A stretch of DNA of 64,000 nucleotides from Schistocerca nitens (Eukaryota > Arthropoda > Insecta > Orthoptera > Acrididae): contig NC_064618.1 in assembly GCF_023898315.1 (NCBI RefSeq), positions 184,503,548 to 184,567,547 on the forward strand. The letters run 5' to 3'. Below are positions 55,413-64,000 of this stretch, one piece after another (position 1 is the stretch's first letter; each line of letters opens with the position of its first letter). Position numbers and translations under genes: made by a program. The notes below the pieces were generated by a model. The model was given only the letters and a program-made list of their open reading frames with translations, was not told the DNA's origin and did no database searches.

Positions 55413-55766
55413 CACTGTTACATACAAAACGATTTTTAAAGCCTAATTTTAATCGCCCATTGAATAGACAGACCCTAAATCAGACAAGTGCAATTTCGTT
55501 TCGTCTGTATGTATTATCAAGGACAGTAAAACAGATAGCATCACTAGTACCCCAGAATCGATTTAGAGAGTGCTGCTGCGCGGCAGTAACAGTTTGCTCG
55601 GGACTTGGAGAGCTGTTGCAGCTGGATTACTGGTTATACGTCCTGTTTTACTGTCCCTGTTAATACGTATCGACAAAACGAATATTGCACTAGTCTAAAT
55701 TGAGACCGCTCTATTGAATGGGCGCATAAAATTCTCCTTTAAAAATTCATTTTGGTTGTAACGGGA
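55413..55766. mobile_element. fold-back MITE with inverted arms of about 122 bp
   Basis: The left arm (55413-55534) and the complement of the right arm (55643-55766) agree over most of their length. Shared blocks include TTTTTAAAG, CGCCCATT.AATAGA, AGTGCAAT, TCGTTTTGTC-like text and GGACAGTAAAACAG. The middle (55535-55642) is unrelated. No coding capacity. Structure is that of a non-autonomous DNA element. The superfamily is unknown, as the target duplication is not clear. Confidence 0.85.
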
Positions 55767-56620
55767 ACAAACCGAAGCTTTCCGTCGACACTGCGCCTCA
55801 CATGAAGGGCATGATCAGCTGTGTTAGGTTTCATTTCAGCTACACGCTGATAAAAAGAAATTTGAAATATCTGCCGAAACACCTGTTACCATGTTACGAG
55901 TCCTATGAACTGTAAATAGCAAATGAAACTAAATTATTCCTTCACATCAAATAATAAATTCACGCACTACACAAGGCTGTGGATTTGTCGATCTAAAGCT
56001 GTCATGTGAATGTATTAACACCTTTAGCGTATTTACTGAGAACAAAGAAAAATTAAAATTTATCTGCTTCACTCAATCACATATTCAGCGTAAAAAATTC
56101 AAATTGCTATTTTCACATTAATGAATGAATTAATTGGATCTCCGTTTTTCCATAAGTTATGGAGAATTTTCTTTTTCCATCTAATCACCCTTGTGTCGTC
56201 AGTTAAACTTAGCAATAAACCATCATCCTCTTTTCATACAGAGGTAACTCGCCCTATATCAAGTCCCATTCGATAATTTTATTTGTTAATTTACAACATA
56301 GTTCCTTTTTCGTATGAAAAAATTCTTTTACGTAATTATTTTCACCATATACGTGATTATCCGTTTCTTTATTTCATAGTACTCAAATTTTTGCTCCAAT
56401 ATCTCTTCTTTGTATAAATACGACTTTAAATACGGAAGGCGATACCTATTTTATATTGTTTCATATTGTTGTCATCCTACTATTTAACTGTACGTAATGT
56501 TTTGCGACGCATTACGTACGCTTTGACCTTCCTTACTTTCTCCCCTCGCTTAGCTTCCTGCTCTCACTACTTTAGCTAAGATAAATATTCATAAACACAA
56601 ACTATATGCAGTCTTTCTTA
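55767..56620. other. no recognisable gene
   Basis: AT-rich without supported features. Confidence 0.5.
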
Positions 56621-56625
56621 CAACT

Positions 56626-56921
56626 TTTTGTATTCCGCCTGGAAGGCGGCGCGTGGGTTAGACCAGCAAAAGATAAAACATGTCGGTAGTGCTGTATGAA
56701 TTTAAATCCCCTTTACTCAAGCTATTAGAATACATAACTTGGAATGGGGTGCGAAGCTGAAGCGAAGTGTCCTCGCTGGCTGCACCTGATGAAATGGGGA
56801 GTATCTACCGTGGTGCTCGTAGAGCTGAACTGCGCCTGCTAGAGGGCGCTGTCATCGTTGTCTGTCGCAGTGCCAACTTAACTGGCAGCTACGCCGTGGC
56901 ATCCTAGCTGTCGATACCACA
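56626..56921 (-). mobile_element. probable solo LTR
   Basis: On the minus strand it starts TGTGGTATCGACAGCTAGGA and ends GGCGGAATACAAAA (an expected CA end would need one change). CAACT lies directly outside both sides (56621-56625 and 56922-56926). A transcription-signal-like AGTAAAGGGG lies near the middle. About 296 bp. No internal region attached. Confidence 0.55.
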
Positions 56922-57099
56922 CAACTGATACCTACGCATCTACCAATATCTTCACGAAAGATGTTTCTTCGCCCAAGTTTGAGAAATCAGTACGTATTTG
57001 TTTTCGCTGATGCCTTTGTTAGGTTTTCTTGGCTGTTTCCCACCTGTGCAATTACAGTGAAGGCGGCCATTGGTTGTCTAAAAGCATTATGTTGAAGTT

Positions 57100-57402
57100 T
57101 TGGTCCACGTCAGATTTTGGTATCGGATAATAGTGCCACACTCAGAGCATGCAAGCAGTTTTGTTGGGTTATGTGTGAGGCACTCAGACATCACTCCGTA
57201 TTATCTTACGTTCACCGAACGGTTCAATCCGAAACTTCATGCAGCACTAATCGCTTACACCCACAAAGATCATACGAGTTGGGATGAAACGATGGAGTGT
57301 TTTACATATACTTCCAACTCTGCCAAGCACGAGGCACATGCAATAACTCCAGTAAAGCTTTTCTTTGATTTTAACTTGAATTCACCCCTGTCTAATTTCT
57401 GA
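57100..57402 (+). pseudogene. LTR retrotransposon integrase, C-terminal fragment
   Basis: Reads VRHSDITPYYLTFTERFNPK, AYTHKDHTSWDETMECFTYT and SNSAKHEAHAITPVKLFFDF, a stop later. This matches the part of Ty3/gypsy-type integrase behind the catalytic core (HS.TG.SPF.L.FGR, W...L..A....N...H..T...P..L..G). Upstream catalytic residues are missing. The downstream stretch to 57840 is probably the decayed polyprotein end. Confidence 0.65.
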
Positions 57403-57881
57403 TCTTTTGGCGATTACCAACCAGTAAGATATATCCTGAAATGCTTCACAAAAGTCATAGGACCAGAAATATTCAGGTAGCCCATAGACAGGAAGTTAAG
57501 AAAGACAACAAGCGGAATTTTGCTAGGTTTAGTAAGGCAGGGGAAAACCTCACGAGGAAGCTCTTACCACTTTCACGGTGGTTTTACCAAATCCGAAAGT
57601 TTACTCCAGTGACAGTTCTGAAGGAAATAGCAGTGGTTACGTGGTGTCGAGCTCAAGTTTTCCTGTTCAAATCCACATACATCAGTAACGAATGTAGATG
57701 GCATTCTAGGTTGGATATGTGTGGATACGTCGAAGCCCGTTTTGGAAACTTTTCTATGGCGTATTGTGGCATATGGAAAACATACCTCAGCTATAAATCT
57801 GTGATAGGTTTACACTGCAATTGGTGGAGATGATCCTCCCCTCTTTCAGAAAGAAAAAGGGAGAGCATTAGTTTTTTTCCT

Positions 57882-57897
57882 GGGGGAGGGGGGAAGA
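57882..57897 (+). other. putative polypurine tract
   Basis: GGGGGAGGGGGGAAGA directly before a TG at 57899, downstream of the integrase fragment. In LTR retrotransposons such a tract primes plus-strand synthesis next to the 3' LTR. Confidence 0.45.
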
Positions 57898-57898
57898 T

Positions 57899-58625
57899 TG
57901 TGCGGTCATAATTGCGGATCGGTAGAGTCCCAGTTCCGCACAGCTGATTATGCCCAGCAGGCAGTTTCCTTGCTGGCGCATCAAGCACTACCGCCGGTGT
58001 CAAGGACGTAGCGACTGGAGTGGCAGTGTGGTTGTCGGCAGCAGCGGGACACCAATCAGCGGCCCGAGGAAGGCATTAGGTGTTTAGCGGCTTGGTGGAG
58101 GCAGAGCGAGCGACAGATCCGCAAGGTGACTGTCGAATTTAGTGGACAACACAGAGAGGCGCCGGCAGCACGAAGGAGCGCTCAGCTTCTTCTTGTGGTC
58201 CCTGGAGAATTCTTGAGGATGGAGTGCACGAGCAGTGCCTATTCTTGTACTATGTGCTTTTTACTTAAGATTACTCAAGGGAAACGGTCCTATTTACTTG
58301 ATTTTTCGCAGCTCTACTTAGGCTACAATGAACTTGCTGAATGTGCCATCCGGCGGTGCTTAGTGTGGAATGACTATGTAATTTCGTCCACGTTGAGCAT
58401 TTTTAGCGCCTTTTGAGGCAGATTACCTATTGAAATTAGTTAGAGAGAACACTAATATTCTTTATTGACTTTTTGATTGCATATCAGGCTTTGTGCATAT
58501 TTCACATATTTTATAAGTGTTCTTAGTTAATAACACGTACGTTAATTGTTTAAAAGCGTTTTCGGGTTCAAATCGGAATTATTATGAAGTTGTGTAATCT
58601 GGCAAAAGAAATTTGCGCCACTACA
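57899..58625 (+). mobile_element. putative 3' LTR of the gypsy-type remnant
   Basis: Starts TGTGCGGTCATAATT after the polypurine tract. GC-rich to about 58230, then AT-rich. It may end near GCGCCACTACA (about 58625). No second copy in the window lets me fix its borders. Confidence 0.35.
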
Positions 58626-58992
58626 ACCCCCAGCGATTTCAGCCCCACACCATAGTGCTGCTGAAACACCTTATTAAACAATATAGCATGACAGAATGGC
58701 AGGTGCAAATGATTTTAATTTGATTTCTCATAGGTCCACACCCATTCGCCCATCAGACACGAGGAACCGTACATAGTTAAGGCAATCGCTGAGCAATACG
58801 ACGAGCATTCAGCAGCACACAAGCCACAATGCATGGGCGTAGTGAGAGGGGGATTCCCCCCCCCCCCCCCCACACACACACACACCCAGCTATCACCTCA
58901 GCGAAATTACACATGACATAGTTGTCGTGAAGTGAAACTGAAAGATATTTTGATTTTCAGCCAGGGATACGCACTATCGATAGTCAAGGCCA
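58626..58992. other. no gene; C16 and (CA)n tract
   Basis: Holds C16 followed by CA repeats at 58856-58885, similar in form to the tract at 7474-7495. Otherwise unassigned. Confidence 0.6.
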
Positions 58993-59169
58993 ACGACAGA
59001 TTTAAGCCAGAACATTATGAGCACTTCCCACTGATACGTGGACGCCTCCTGGTGGTGTTGCGGGACCTTGACGCGGTAAAAAAAAATTATGTAAGCGGAG
59101 CATACACGTACGGGGGTCATCTTGGTGAAGATATGGGGAAATTCATTGAGAGAACCGACTCTGGCAAAG

Positions 59170-60050
59170 GGCAGATTATTATTACGCAGAGCCTTTGAAC
59201 TAGAATCTCGAAAACGGCGAAGCTGGCCGAATGTTCACGCACTACTGTCGTGAGCATCTACGGAAAGGGGTCGAAAGACAGTGAAACTAGCACTAGGAGC
59301 TAAATGGTTGGACTTCCACGATTCTTCACAGAACTTGGGGTTCAGAAACATATCTGTTCTGTAAAGTAGGATAGATGGTGATCTGCGGCATCTCTGACGA
59401 TAGAGCACAGTGCTGGAGCACGCACAAGTGTTTCGGAGCACACCGTGCATCGTACATTGCTGGGCACGGGGCTACTTGGGGCTATGTGTTCACATGTTGA
59501 CGCAACGACATGGTCAGTCACGATTGCACTGGGCGCGGGATTATCGGGAATCGAATGTCGATCAGTGGACACGTGTACGCTCTTCGAATAATCACAGTTT
59601 TGCTACACGAGGGCGACGATCGTCTCCACAAACGCCGTCATCGTGGAGAATGGAAGGTCGAATCATGCAGCCCGCCACAGATGCAGGCTGGTGGGAGCAG
59701 TATTATGCTATGAGAGACATTCTCTTGCGTTTGCATGGAACCTTTAGCGGTAATCGAAGCTGACAGGTGCGAAAAATCTGCATCCCTTCATGATGGATGT
59801 CTTCCCCGACGGCGTTGTCATCATTCAGCAGTATAATTATCCATATCTCGGGGCCAGAAACATGCTACAGTGGTTTGTGAACTGATATTGATGTCTCACC
59901 GGCCAGATTACGCTGATGTAAATCCTATGGAACCCATCTGGGTCGCTATTGGGCGCCATCACGGCGTACAGGAATCAGCGGCTATCTGTTTCCGAGATGT
60001 AAGTGACCTATGCATTGACAGATGCCACATACTTCACAAATCTACCAACA
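59170..60050 (+). pseudogene. Tc1-like transposase, heavily decayed
   Basis: Shifting frames give TRISKTAKLAECSRTTVVSI (first helix-turn-helix), ARTSVSEHTVHRTLLGTGL (second), SMTRHGQSRLHWARDYR-like text and VIIQQYN near 59830, where the second catalytic Asp should be (QQDN to QQYN). RPDYADVNPMEPIWVAI near 59890 carries the catalytic Glu motif (NP.E..W). No usable frame remains. Confidence 0.75.
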
Positions 60051-60146
60051 AACTCTCGGGTCCCTGATATAAAGAATCAGAGTTGTACGTATTACGTTCT
60101 AAACACGGAAAAACAAGCTATTAAGCAGGTGATCATAACGTTTCGG

Positions 60147-60342
60147 GACTGCCGGGGTGGCCGAACGGTTCTAGGCGCTACAGTCTGGACCCGCGCGACC
60201 GTTAGGTCGAAGGTTCGAATCCTGCTTCGGGCATGGATGTATGTGATGTCCTTAGGTTGGTTAGGTTTAAGTAGTTCTAAGTTATAGGGGACTGATGACC
60301 TCAGAAATCCCATAGTGAAAAAATAAAAAAATTAATAAAAAA
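60147..60342 (+). mobile_element. tRNA-derived SINE, family 1
   Basis: Head CTGCCGGGGTGGCCGAACGG, B box GGTTCGAATCC, short tail (CCCATAGTG then A-rich). TAACGTTTCGG (60136-60146) and TAATGTTTCGG (60343-60353) are target duplications with one difference. It is inside the Tc1 right end. Confidence 0.93.
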
Positions 60343-60366
60343 TAATGTTTCGGCTCATCCGTGTAT

Positions 60367-60670
60367 ACCGGTAGCGCCATCAGCTATCACTCATGCCAAT
60401 CACCACTTCCACCAGGACCTACTACTGTACACTGTCGGCCGTACGTGAGCTCAGTTGTTGACTTGTTTATCAGTTCAGGAGTTACTTGTAATTGGCTTTA
60501 ATGTAAGTCGTACCGTTTATTGTTTTTGTGCTGTGTGCTGTTATGATAGTTCCTAATTACACTTAAGTTTGTAACAAGGAAGAAGAGTAAATCTGATTTC
60601 GATTCAGCTACTAGCATTTGGCAAGTTAAAAAGACGTACACAGTACAATAACAGCCTAATTACCGGTCTG
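60367..60670. other. no recognisable gene
   Basis: Short spacer, unassigned. Confidence 0.5.
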
Positions 60671-60887
60671 TTGTTGTTGCGGTCTTCAGTCCAGAGACTC
60701 GTTTGATGCAGCTCTCCATTCAACTTTATCCTGTGCAGGCTCCTTCATCTCCCAGTACCAACTGCAGCCTACATCATTCTGAACCTGCCTAGTGTATTCG
60801 TCTCTACAATTTTTACCCTCCACGCTGCGCTACAATACTAAATTGATCCCTTGATGCTTCAGAACGTGTACTACCAATCTATCCCTT

Positions 60888-61610
60888 CTACTTCATTTCT
60901 TCCTTCCCAATTCTCTCCAATACCTCCTCATTAGTTATGTGGTCTACCCATCTATTCTTCAGCATTCTTCTGTAGCACCACGTTTCGAAAGCTTGTATTC
61001 TCTTCTTGTCTAAAATATTTATCGTCCATGTTTCACTTCCATACATGGCTACACTCCACACAAATACTTTCAGAAACGACTTCCTGACAATTAAATCTAT
61101 ACTCGATGTTAACAAATTTCTCTTCTTCAGAAACGGTTTCCTTCCCATTGCCAGTCTACATTTTATATCCTCTCTACTTCGACCATCATCAGTTATTTTA
61201 CTCCCTAAATAGCAAAACTCCTTTACTACTTTAAGTGTCTCATTTCCTAATCTAATCCCCTCAGCATCACCCGATTTAATTTGACTACATTCCATTATCC
61301 TCGTTTTGCTTTTGTTGATATTCGTCTTATATCCTCCTTTCAAGACACTGTCCATTCCGTACAGCTGGTCTTCCAGGTCCCTTGCTGTCTCCGACAGAAT
61401 TAGAATGTCATCAGCGAACCTCGAAGTTTTTATTTCTTCCCCATGTATTTTAATTCCTACTCCGAATTTTTCTTTTGTTTCCTTTACTGCTTGCTCAATA
61501 TACAGAATCAATAAGATCGGGGATAGGCTACAACCCTCTTTCACTCCCTTCCCAACCACTCCCCTTTCGTGCCCCTCGACTCTTACAACTGCCATCTGGT
61601 TTCTGTACAA
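60888..61610 (-). pseudogene. LINE reverse transcriptase, C-terminal half (FADD intact)
   Basis: Open for 240 codons: VVGKGVKEGCSLSPILLILY, SRFADDILILSETARDLEDQ with the catalytic FADD, YLGSKITDDGRSREDIKCRL and RRMLKNRWVDHITNEEVLER, then a stop near 60888 where the family normally continues by about 70 residues. Those are still visible further left in another frame. Separated from the N-terminal half by a stop at about 61614. Confidence 0.88.
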
Positions 61611-61613
61611 ATT

Positions 61614-62006
61614 TTAAACAGCCTTCCGCTCCCTGTATTTTACCCCTGCCACCTTCAGAATTTGAAAGGAAGTATTCCAGTCAACATTGTCAAAAGCTTT
61701 CTCTAAGTCTACAAATGCTAGAAGCGTAGGTTTTCCTTTCCTTAATCTATCTTTTGAAATAATTAGTAGGGTTGGTATTGCCACACGATTTCTACGGAAT
61801 CCAAATTGATTTTCTCCGAGGTCGGCTTCTACCAGTTTTTCCACTCGTCTGTAAAGAATTCTTGTTAGTATTTTGCAGCTGTGACTTATTAAACTGATAG
61901 TTCGGTAAATCTCACGTCTGTCATCGCCTGCTTTCTTTGGGATTTGAGTTAGTATATTTTTGTTGAAATCTGAGGGTATGTCGCCTGTCTCATACATCTT
62001 GCTCAC
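61614..62006 (-). pseudogene. LINE reverse transcriptase, N-terminal half
   Basis: YETGDIPSDFNKNILTQIPK, YRTISLISHSCKILTRILYR, DLGENQFGFRRNRVAIPTLL and LLAFVDLEKAFDNVDWNTSF (first catalytic Asp), ending RERKAV-stop. One stop separates it from the C-terminal half, so about 370 codons of the domain are otherwise readable. Confidence 0.88.
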
Positions 62007-62408
62007 CAGATGGCAGAGTTTTGTCCGGGTGGCTCTCCCAAAGCTATCAGTAGTTCCAATGGATGGTGCCTATTCCTGTGGCCTTGTTTCGACTTAGTTC
62101 TTTCAGTGCTCTGTAAAGCTCTTCAGGCAGTATCATATCTCACATTTCATCTTCATCTACATGCCCTTTCATTTTCATAATATTGTCCTCAAGTACATCG
62201 CCCTTGTGTAGACCCTCTATATAGTCCTTCCACCTTTCTGTTGTCCCTTCTTTGCTTAGAACTGGGTTTCCATCTGAGCTCTTTATATCATTACAAGTAG
62301 TTCTCTTTTGTGCAAAGATCTCTGTAATTGTCCTGTAGGCAGTATCTATCTTACCCCTAGTGATATATCCTTACATCTGTCCTCTAGCCATGACTGTTTA
62401 GCCATTTT

Positions 62409-62642
62409 TCACTTCCTGTCGATCTTATTTTTGAGACATTTGTATTCCTTTTTGCCTGCTTCATTTAGTGCATTTATATAGTTTCTCCTTTCAACAATTA
62501 AATTCAATATATCTTCTGTTAGCCAGGTATTTCTAGTAGCCCTCGTCTTTTTACCTCCTTGATCCTCTGCTGTCTTCACTATTTCATCTCTCAAAGTTAC
62601 CCATTCTTCATCTACAGTATTTCTTTCCTCCGTTATTGTCAA
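62409..62642 (-). pseudogene. LINE linker segment
   Basis: TVDEEWVTLRDEIVKTAEDQ, KKTRATRNTWLTEDILNLI and KKEYKCLKNKIDRK. This is the helical linker between endonuclease and reverse transcriptase. Frames shift on both sides. Confidence 0.8.
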
Positions 62643-62670
62643 TCGCTCCCTAATGCTCTCCGTGAAACTC

Positions 62671-63201
62671 TCAGTTCATAACCAATAGATTGTGGTCAGA
62701 GTCCACATCTGCCCCTGGAAATAACTTACATTTTAAAACCTGGTTCCTAAATCTCTGTCTTACCATTATGTAATCTATCTGAATCCCTCCGTTATCTCCA
62801 GGCCTCTTCCATGTACACAAGCTTTTTTCATGATTCTTGAACCCAGTGTTAACTATGATTACGTTACGCTCTGTGCAAAATTCTACCAGGCGGCTTCCTC
62901 TTTCATTCCTTGCCCCCATTCCATATTCACCTATTACGTTTCCTTCTCTTGTTTTTCCTACTATTGAATTCCAGTCACCCAAGACTATTAAATTTTCGTC
63001 TCCCTTCACTAGCAGAATAATTTCTTTTATACCATCATACACTTCATCAATCTCTTCGTCATCTGTGAAGCTAGTTGGCATATAAACTTGTACTACTGTG
63101 GTAGGCTTGGTCTTCGTGTCTATCCTTGCCACAATAATGCTTTCACTATGATGTTTGTAGTAGCTTACCCGCACTCTTATTTTTTGTTCATTATTAAACA
63201 A
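62671..63201 (-). pseudogene. LINE endonuclease, main part
   Basis: Reads KHHSESIIVARIDTKTKPTT, VVQVYMPTSFTDDEEIDEVY, NLIVLGDWNSIVGKTREGNV (catalytic D.N), FKNHEKSLCTWKRPGDNGGI, QIDYIMVRQRFRN and GADVDSDHNLL (catalytic SDH). All key residues are kept. The first part of the domain lies in another frame at 63506-63177, with an overlap near 63180-63200 that marks a frameshift. Confidence 0.9.
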
Positions 63202-63506
63202 ACTTCTGCATTACCCCTGTTTGGTTTTGTATTTATAACCCTGTATTCACTTGACCAAAAGTCTTGTTCCTCCTGCCACCGAACTTCACTAATTCCCACT
63301 ATATCTAACCTTAACCTATCCATTTCCATTTTTAAATTTTCTAACCTACCTGCCCGATTAGGGGATCTGACATTCCACGCTCCGATCCGTAGAATGCCAG
63401 TTTTCTTTCTCCTGATAACGACGTCCTCCTGAGTAGCCTCCGCCCGGAGATCCGAATGGGGGACTATTGTACCTAAGGGATATTTTACCCAAGAGGACGC
63501 CATCAC
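63177..63506 (-). pseudogene. LINE endonuclease, N-terminal part
   Basis: Starts MMASSWVKYPLGTIVPHSDL. Then come ILRIGAWNVRSPNRAGRLEN with the conserved Asn, DIVGISEVRWQEEQDF with the catalytic Glu, and NTKPNRGNAEVCLIMNKK at the frameshift. I chose the first of two adjacent Met codons as the start. Confidence 0.88.
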
Positions 63507-63840
63507 TATTTAACCATACAGTAAAGCTGCATGCCCTCGGGAAAATTTACGGCTGTAGCTTCACTTGCTTTCAGCTGTTCGCAGTACCAGCACAGCAAGG
63601 CCATTTTGGTTAGTGTTACAAGGCCAGATCAGTCAATCATCCAGACTGTTGCCACTGCAACTACTGAAAAGCCTGCTGTCACTCTTCAGGAACCACACGT
63701 TTGTCTAGCCTCTCAACAGATACCACCTATGGTAGGGCTATCTGTATCGCTGAGGCACCCAAGCCTCCCCACCAACGTCAAGGTCCATGGTTCATGGTCT
63801 AGAGGGGCTTCATGTTAGCACTGGAGGGGTTATTTTGGGG
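63507..63840 (-). other. LINE 5' untranslated part
   Basis: Non-coding sequence upstream of the endonuclease start, read on the minus strand (CTAGACCATGAACCATGGAC near 63780). The 5' end is not certain. Confidence 0.5.
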
Positions 63841-64000
63841 CTGGTAGAACTATGGGATGACAATACTTCAGTATTCCACAGTGCATCGGAGTGGTAGGTA
63901 TCAGTGCAAATAACGATAAACCAAGTGCACAAAAAGCCCTTGCGTTTGACTATGTCGCCCAAAATTCACATTGATCAACTAAATATCGCTCAAGCGGCGA

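Larger units (their letters stand above)
58993..60366 (+). mobile_element. Tc1-like transposon relict with a SINE in its right end
   Basis: The left end near 58993 (TTTAAGCCAGAACATTATGA) and the right end (AAGCAGGTGATCATAACG before the SINE, GTTTCGGCTCATCCGTGTAT after it) are inverted relatives. The interior is plus-strand transposase debris. The SINE at 60147-60342 splits the right terminal repeat. Confidence 0.8.
60671..63840 (-). mobile_element. RTE-like LINE, nearly full length
   Basis: Minus strand from an upstream non-coding part (about 63510-63840) through endonuclease (63506-62671), linker (62642-62409), reverse transcriptase (62006-60888) and a 3' tail ending in CAACAACAAC at 60671. 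It is the fullest LINE in the window, with only a few frameshifts. The 3' tail is the same as at 40052. Confidence 0.9.

Noticed and set aside
58000..58240. GC-rich segment as a host promoter or CpG island
   Set aside because: It follows an integrase remnant and a polypurine tract, so an LTR is more likely.
1..64000. CRISPR array, operon or prokaryotic defence system
   Set aside because: No regularly spaced repeats with unique spacers and no prokaryotic gene organisation; the sequence is animal nuclear DNA.

Overview
The window is animal nuclear DNA, most probably from an insect. The evidence is AT-rich sequence with no compact genes, long (CA)n and (TG)n tracts, and dense remains of animal transposons: Tc1/mariner, pogo, a Mutator-like element, Penelope-like, RTE- and jockey-like LINEs, LTR elements and tRNA-derived SINEs. 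The SINE set (a head with GGCCGG and a TTCGAATCCTGCCTCGG B box, a tail ending TCCCATAGTGCTCAGAGCCATTTG) is what I associate from memory with grasshopper/locust genomes. That taxonomic call is inference. I recognise no complete host gene. One 156-bp segment (30790-30945) has the shape of an isolated internal exon.

Layout. 1-4150: unclassified sequence, a diverged direct repeat, and a minus-strand Penelope-like element whose GIY-YIG domain is readable. Its 3' end carries a hammerhead-ribozyme-like fold, and a second fragment lies as an inverted pair between CA tracts. 5029-9923: a mariner-like element beside a Tc1 fragment, two SINE families, and an inverted duplication of about 540 bp of unknown identity. 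10190-12280: a LINE relict split by a Tc1 copy. 13753-15178: the best preserved element, a Tc1-type transposon with an open 340-codon transposase. 15480-19492: a jockey-like LINE tail, a Tc1 copy with perfect 28-bp ends and one stop codon, and a palindromic SINE pair. 20340-24962: degenerate repeats and a Mutator-like transposase pseudogene. 25798-32165: a third Tc1, a hairpin plus SINE-like repeat, an RTE LINE tail ending in a trinucleotide array, a solo LTR with a 5-bp target duplication, the candidate exon, and another LINE tail.

33165-36527: two mariner-like pseudogenes; one is divided into N- and C-terminal halves on opposite strands with long terminal repeats outside. 38303-43385: an RTE-like LINE with a tRNA-like leader and a G24 tract, interrupted by an opposite-strand LINE and by a SINE. 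43560-50327: further LINE relicts, a Tc1 relict and SINEs. 51744-54732: a mariner containing a pogo-like element containing a SINE. 55413-58625: a fold-back MITE, a probable solo LTR and the 3' end of an LTR retrotransposon. 58993-60366: a Tc1 relict with a SINE in its right terminal repeat. 60671-63840: an almost full-length RTE-like LINE.

There is no operon or cooperating gene set. The biology is layered transposition and decay: autonomous LINEs, whose machinery is the usual source of SINE mobility, and DNA transposons that have inserted into one another. Nestings and target duplications give relative ages at several places. Apart from the Tc1 transposase at 13999-15021, every recognised coding region has a stop, frameshift, truncation or internal deletion.
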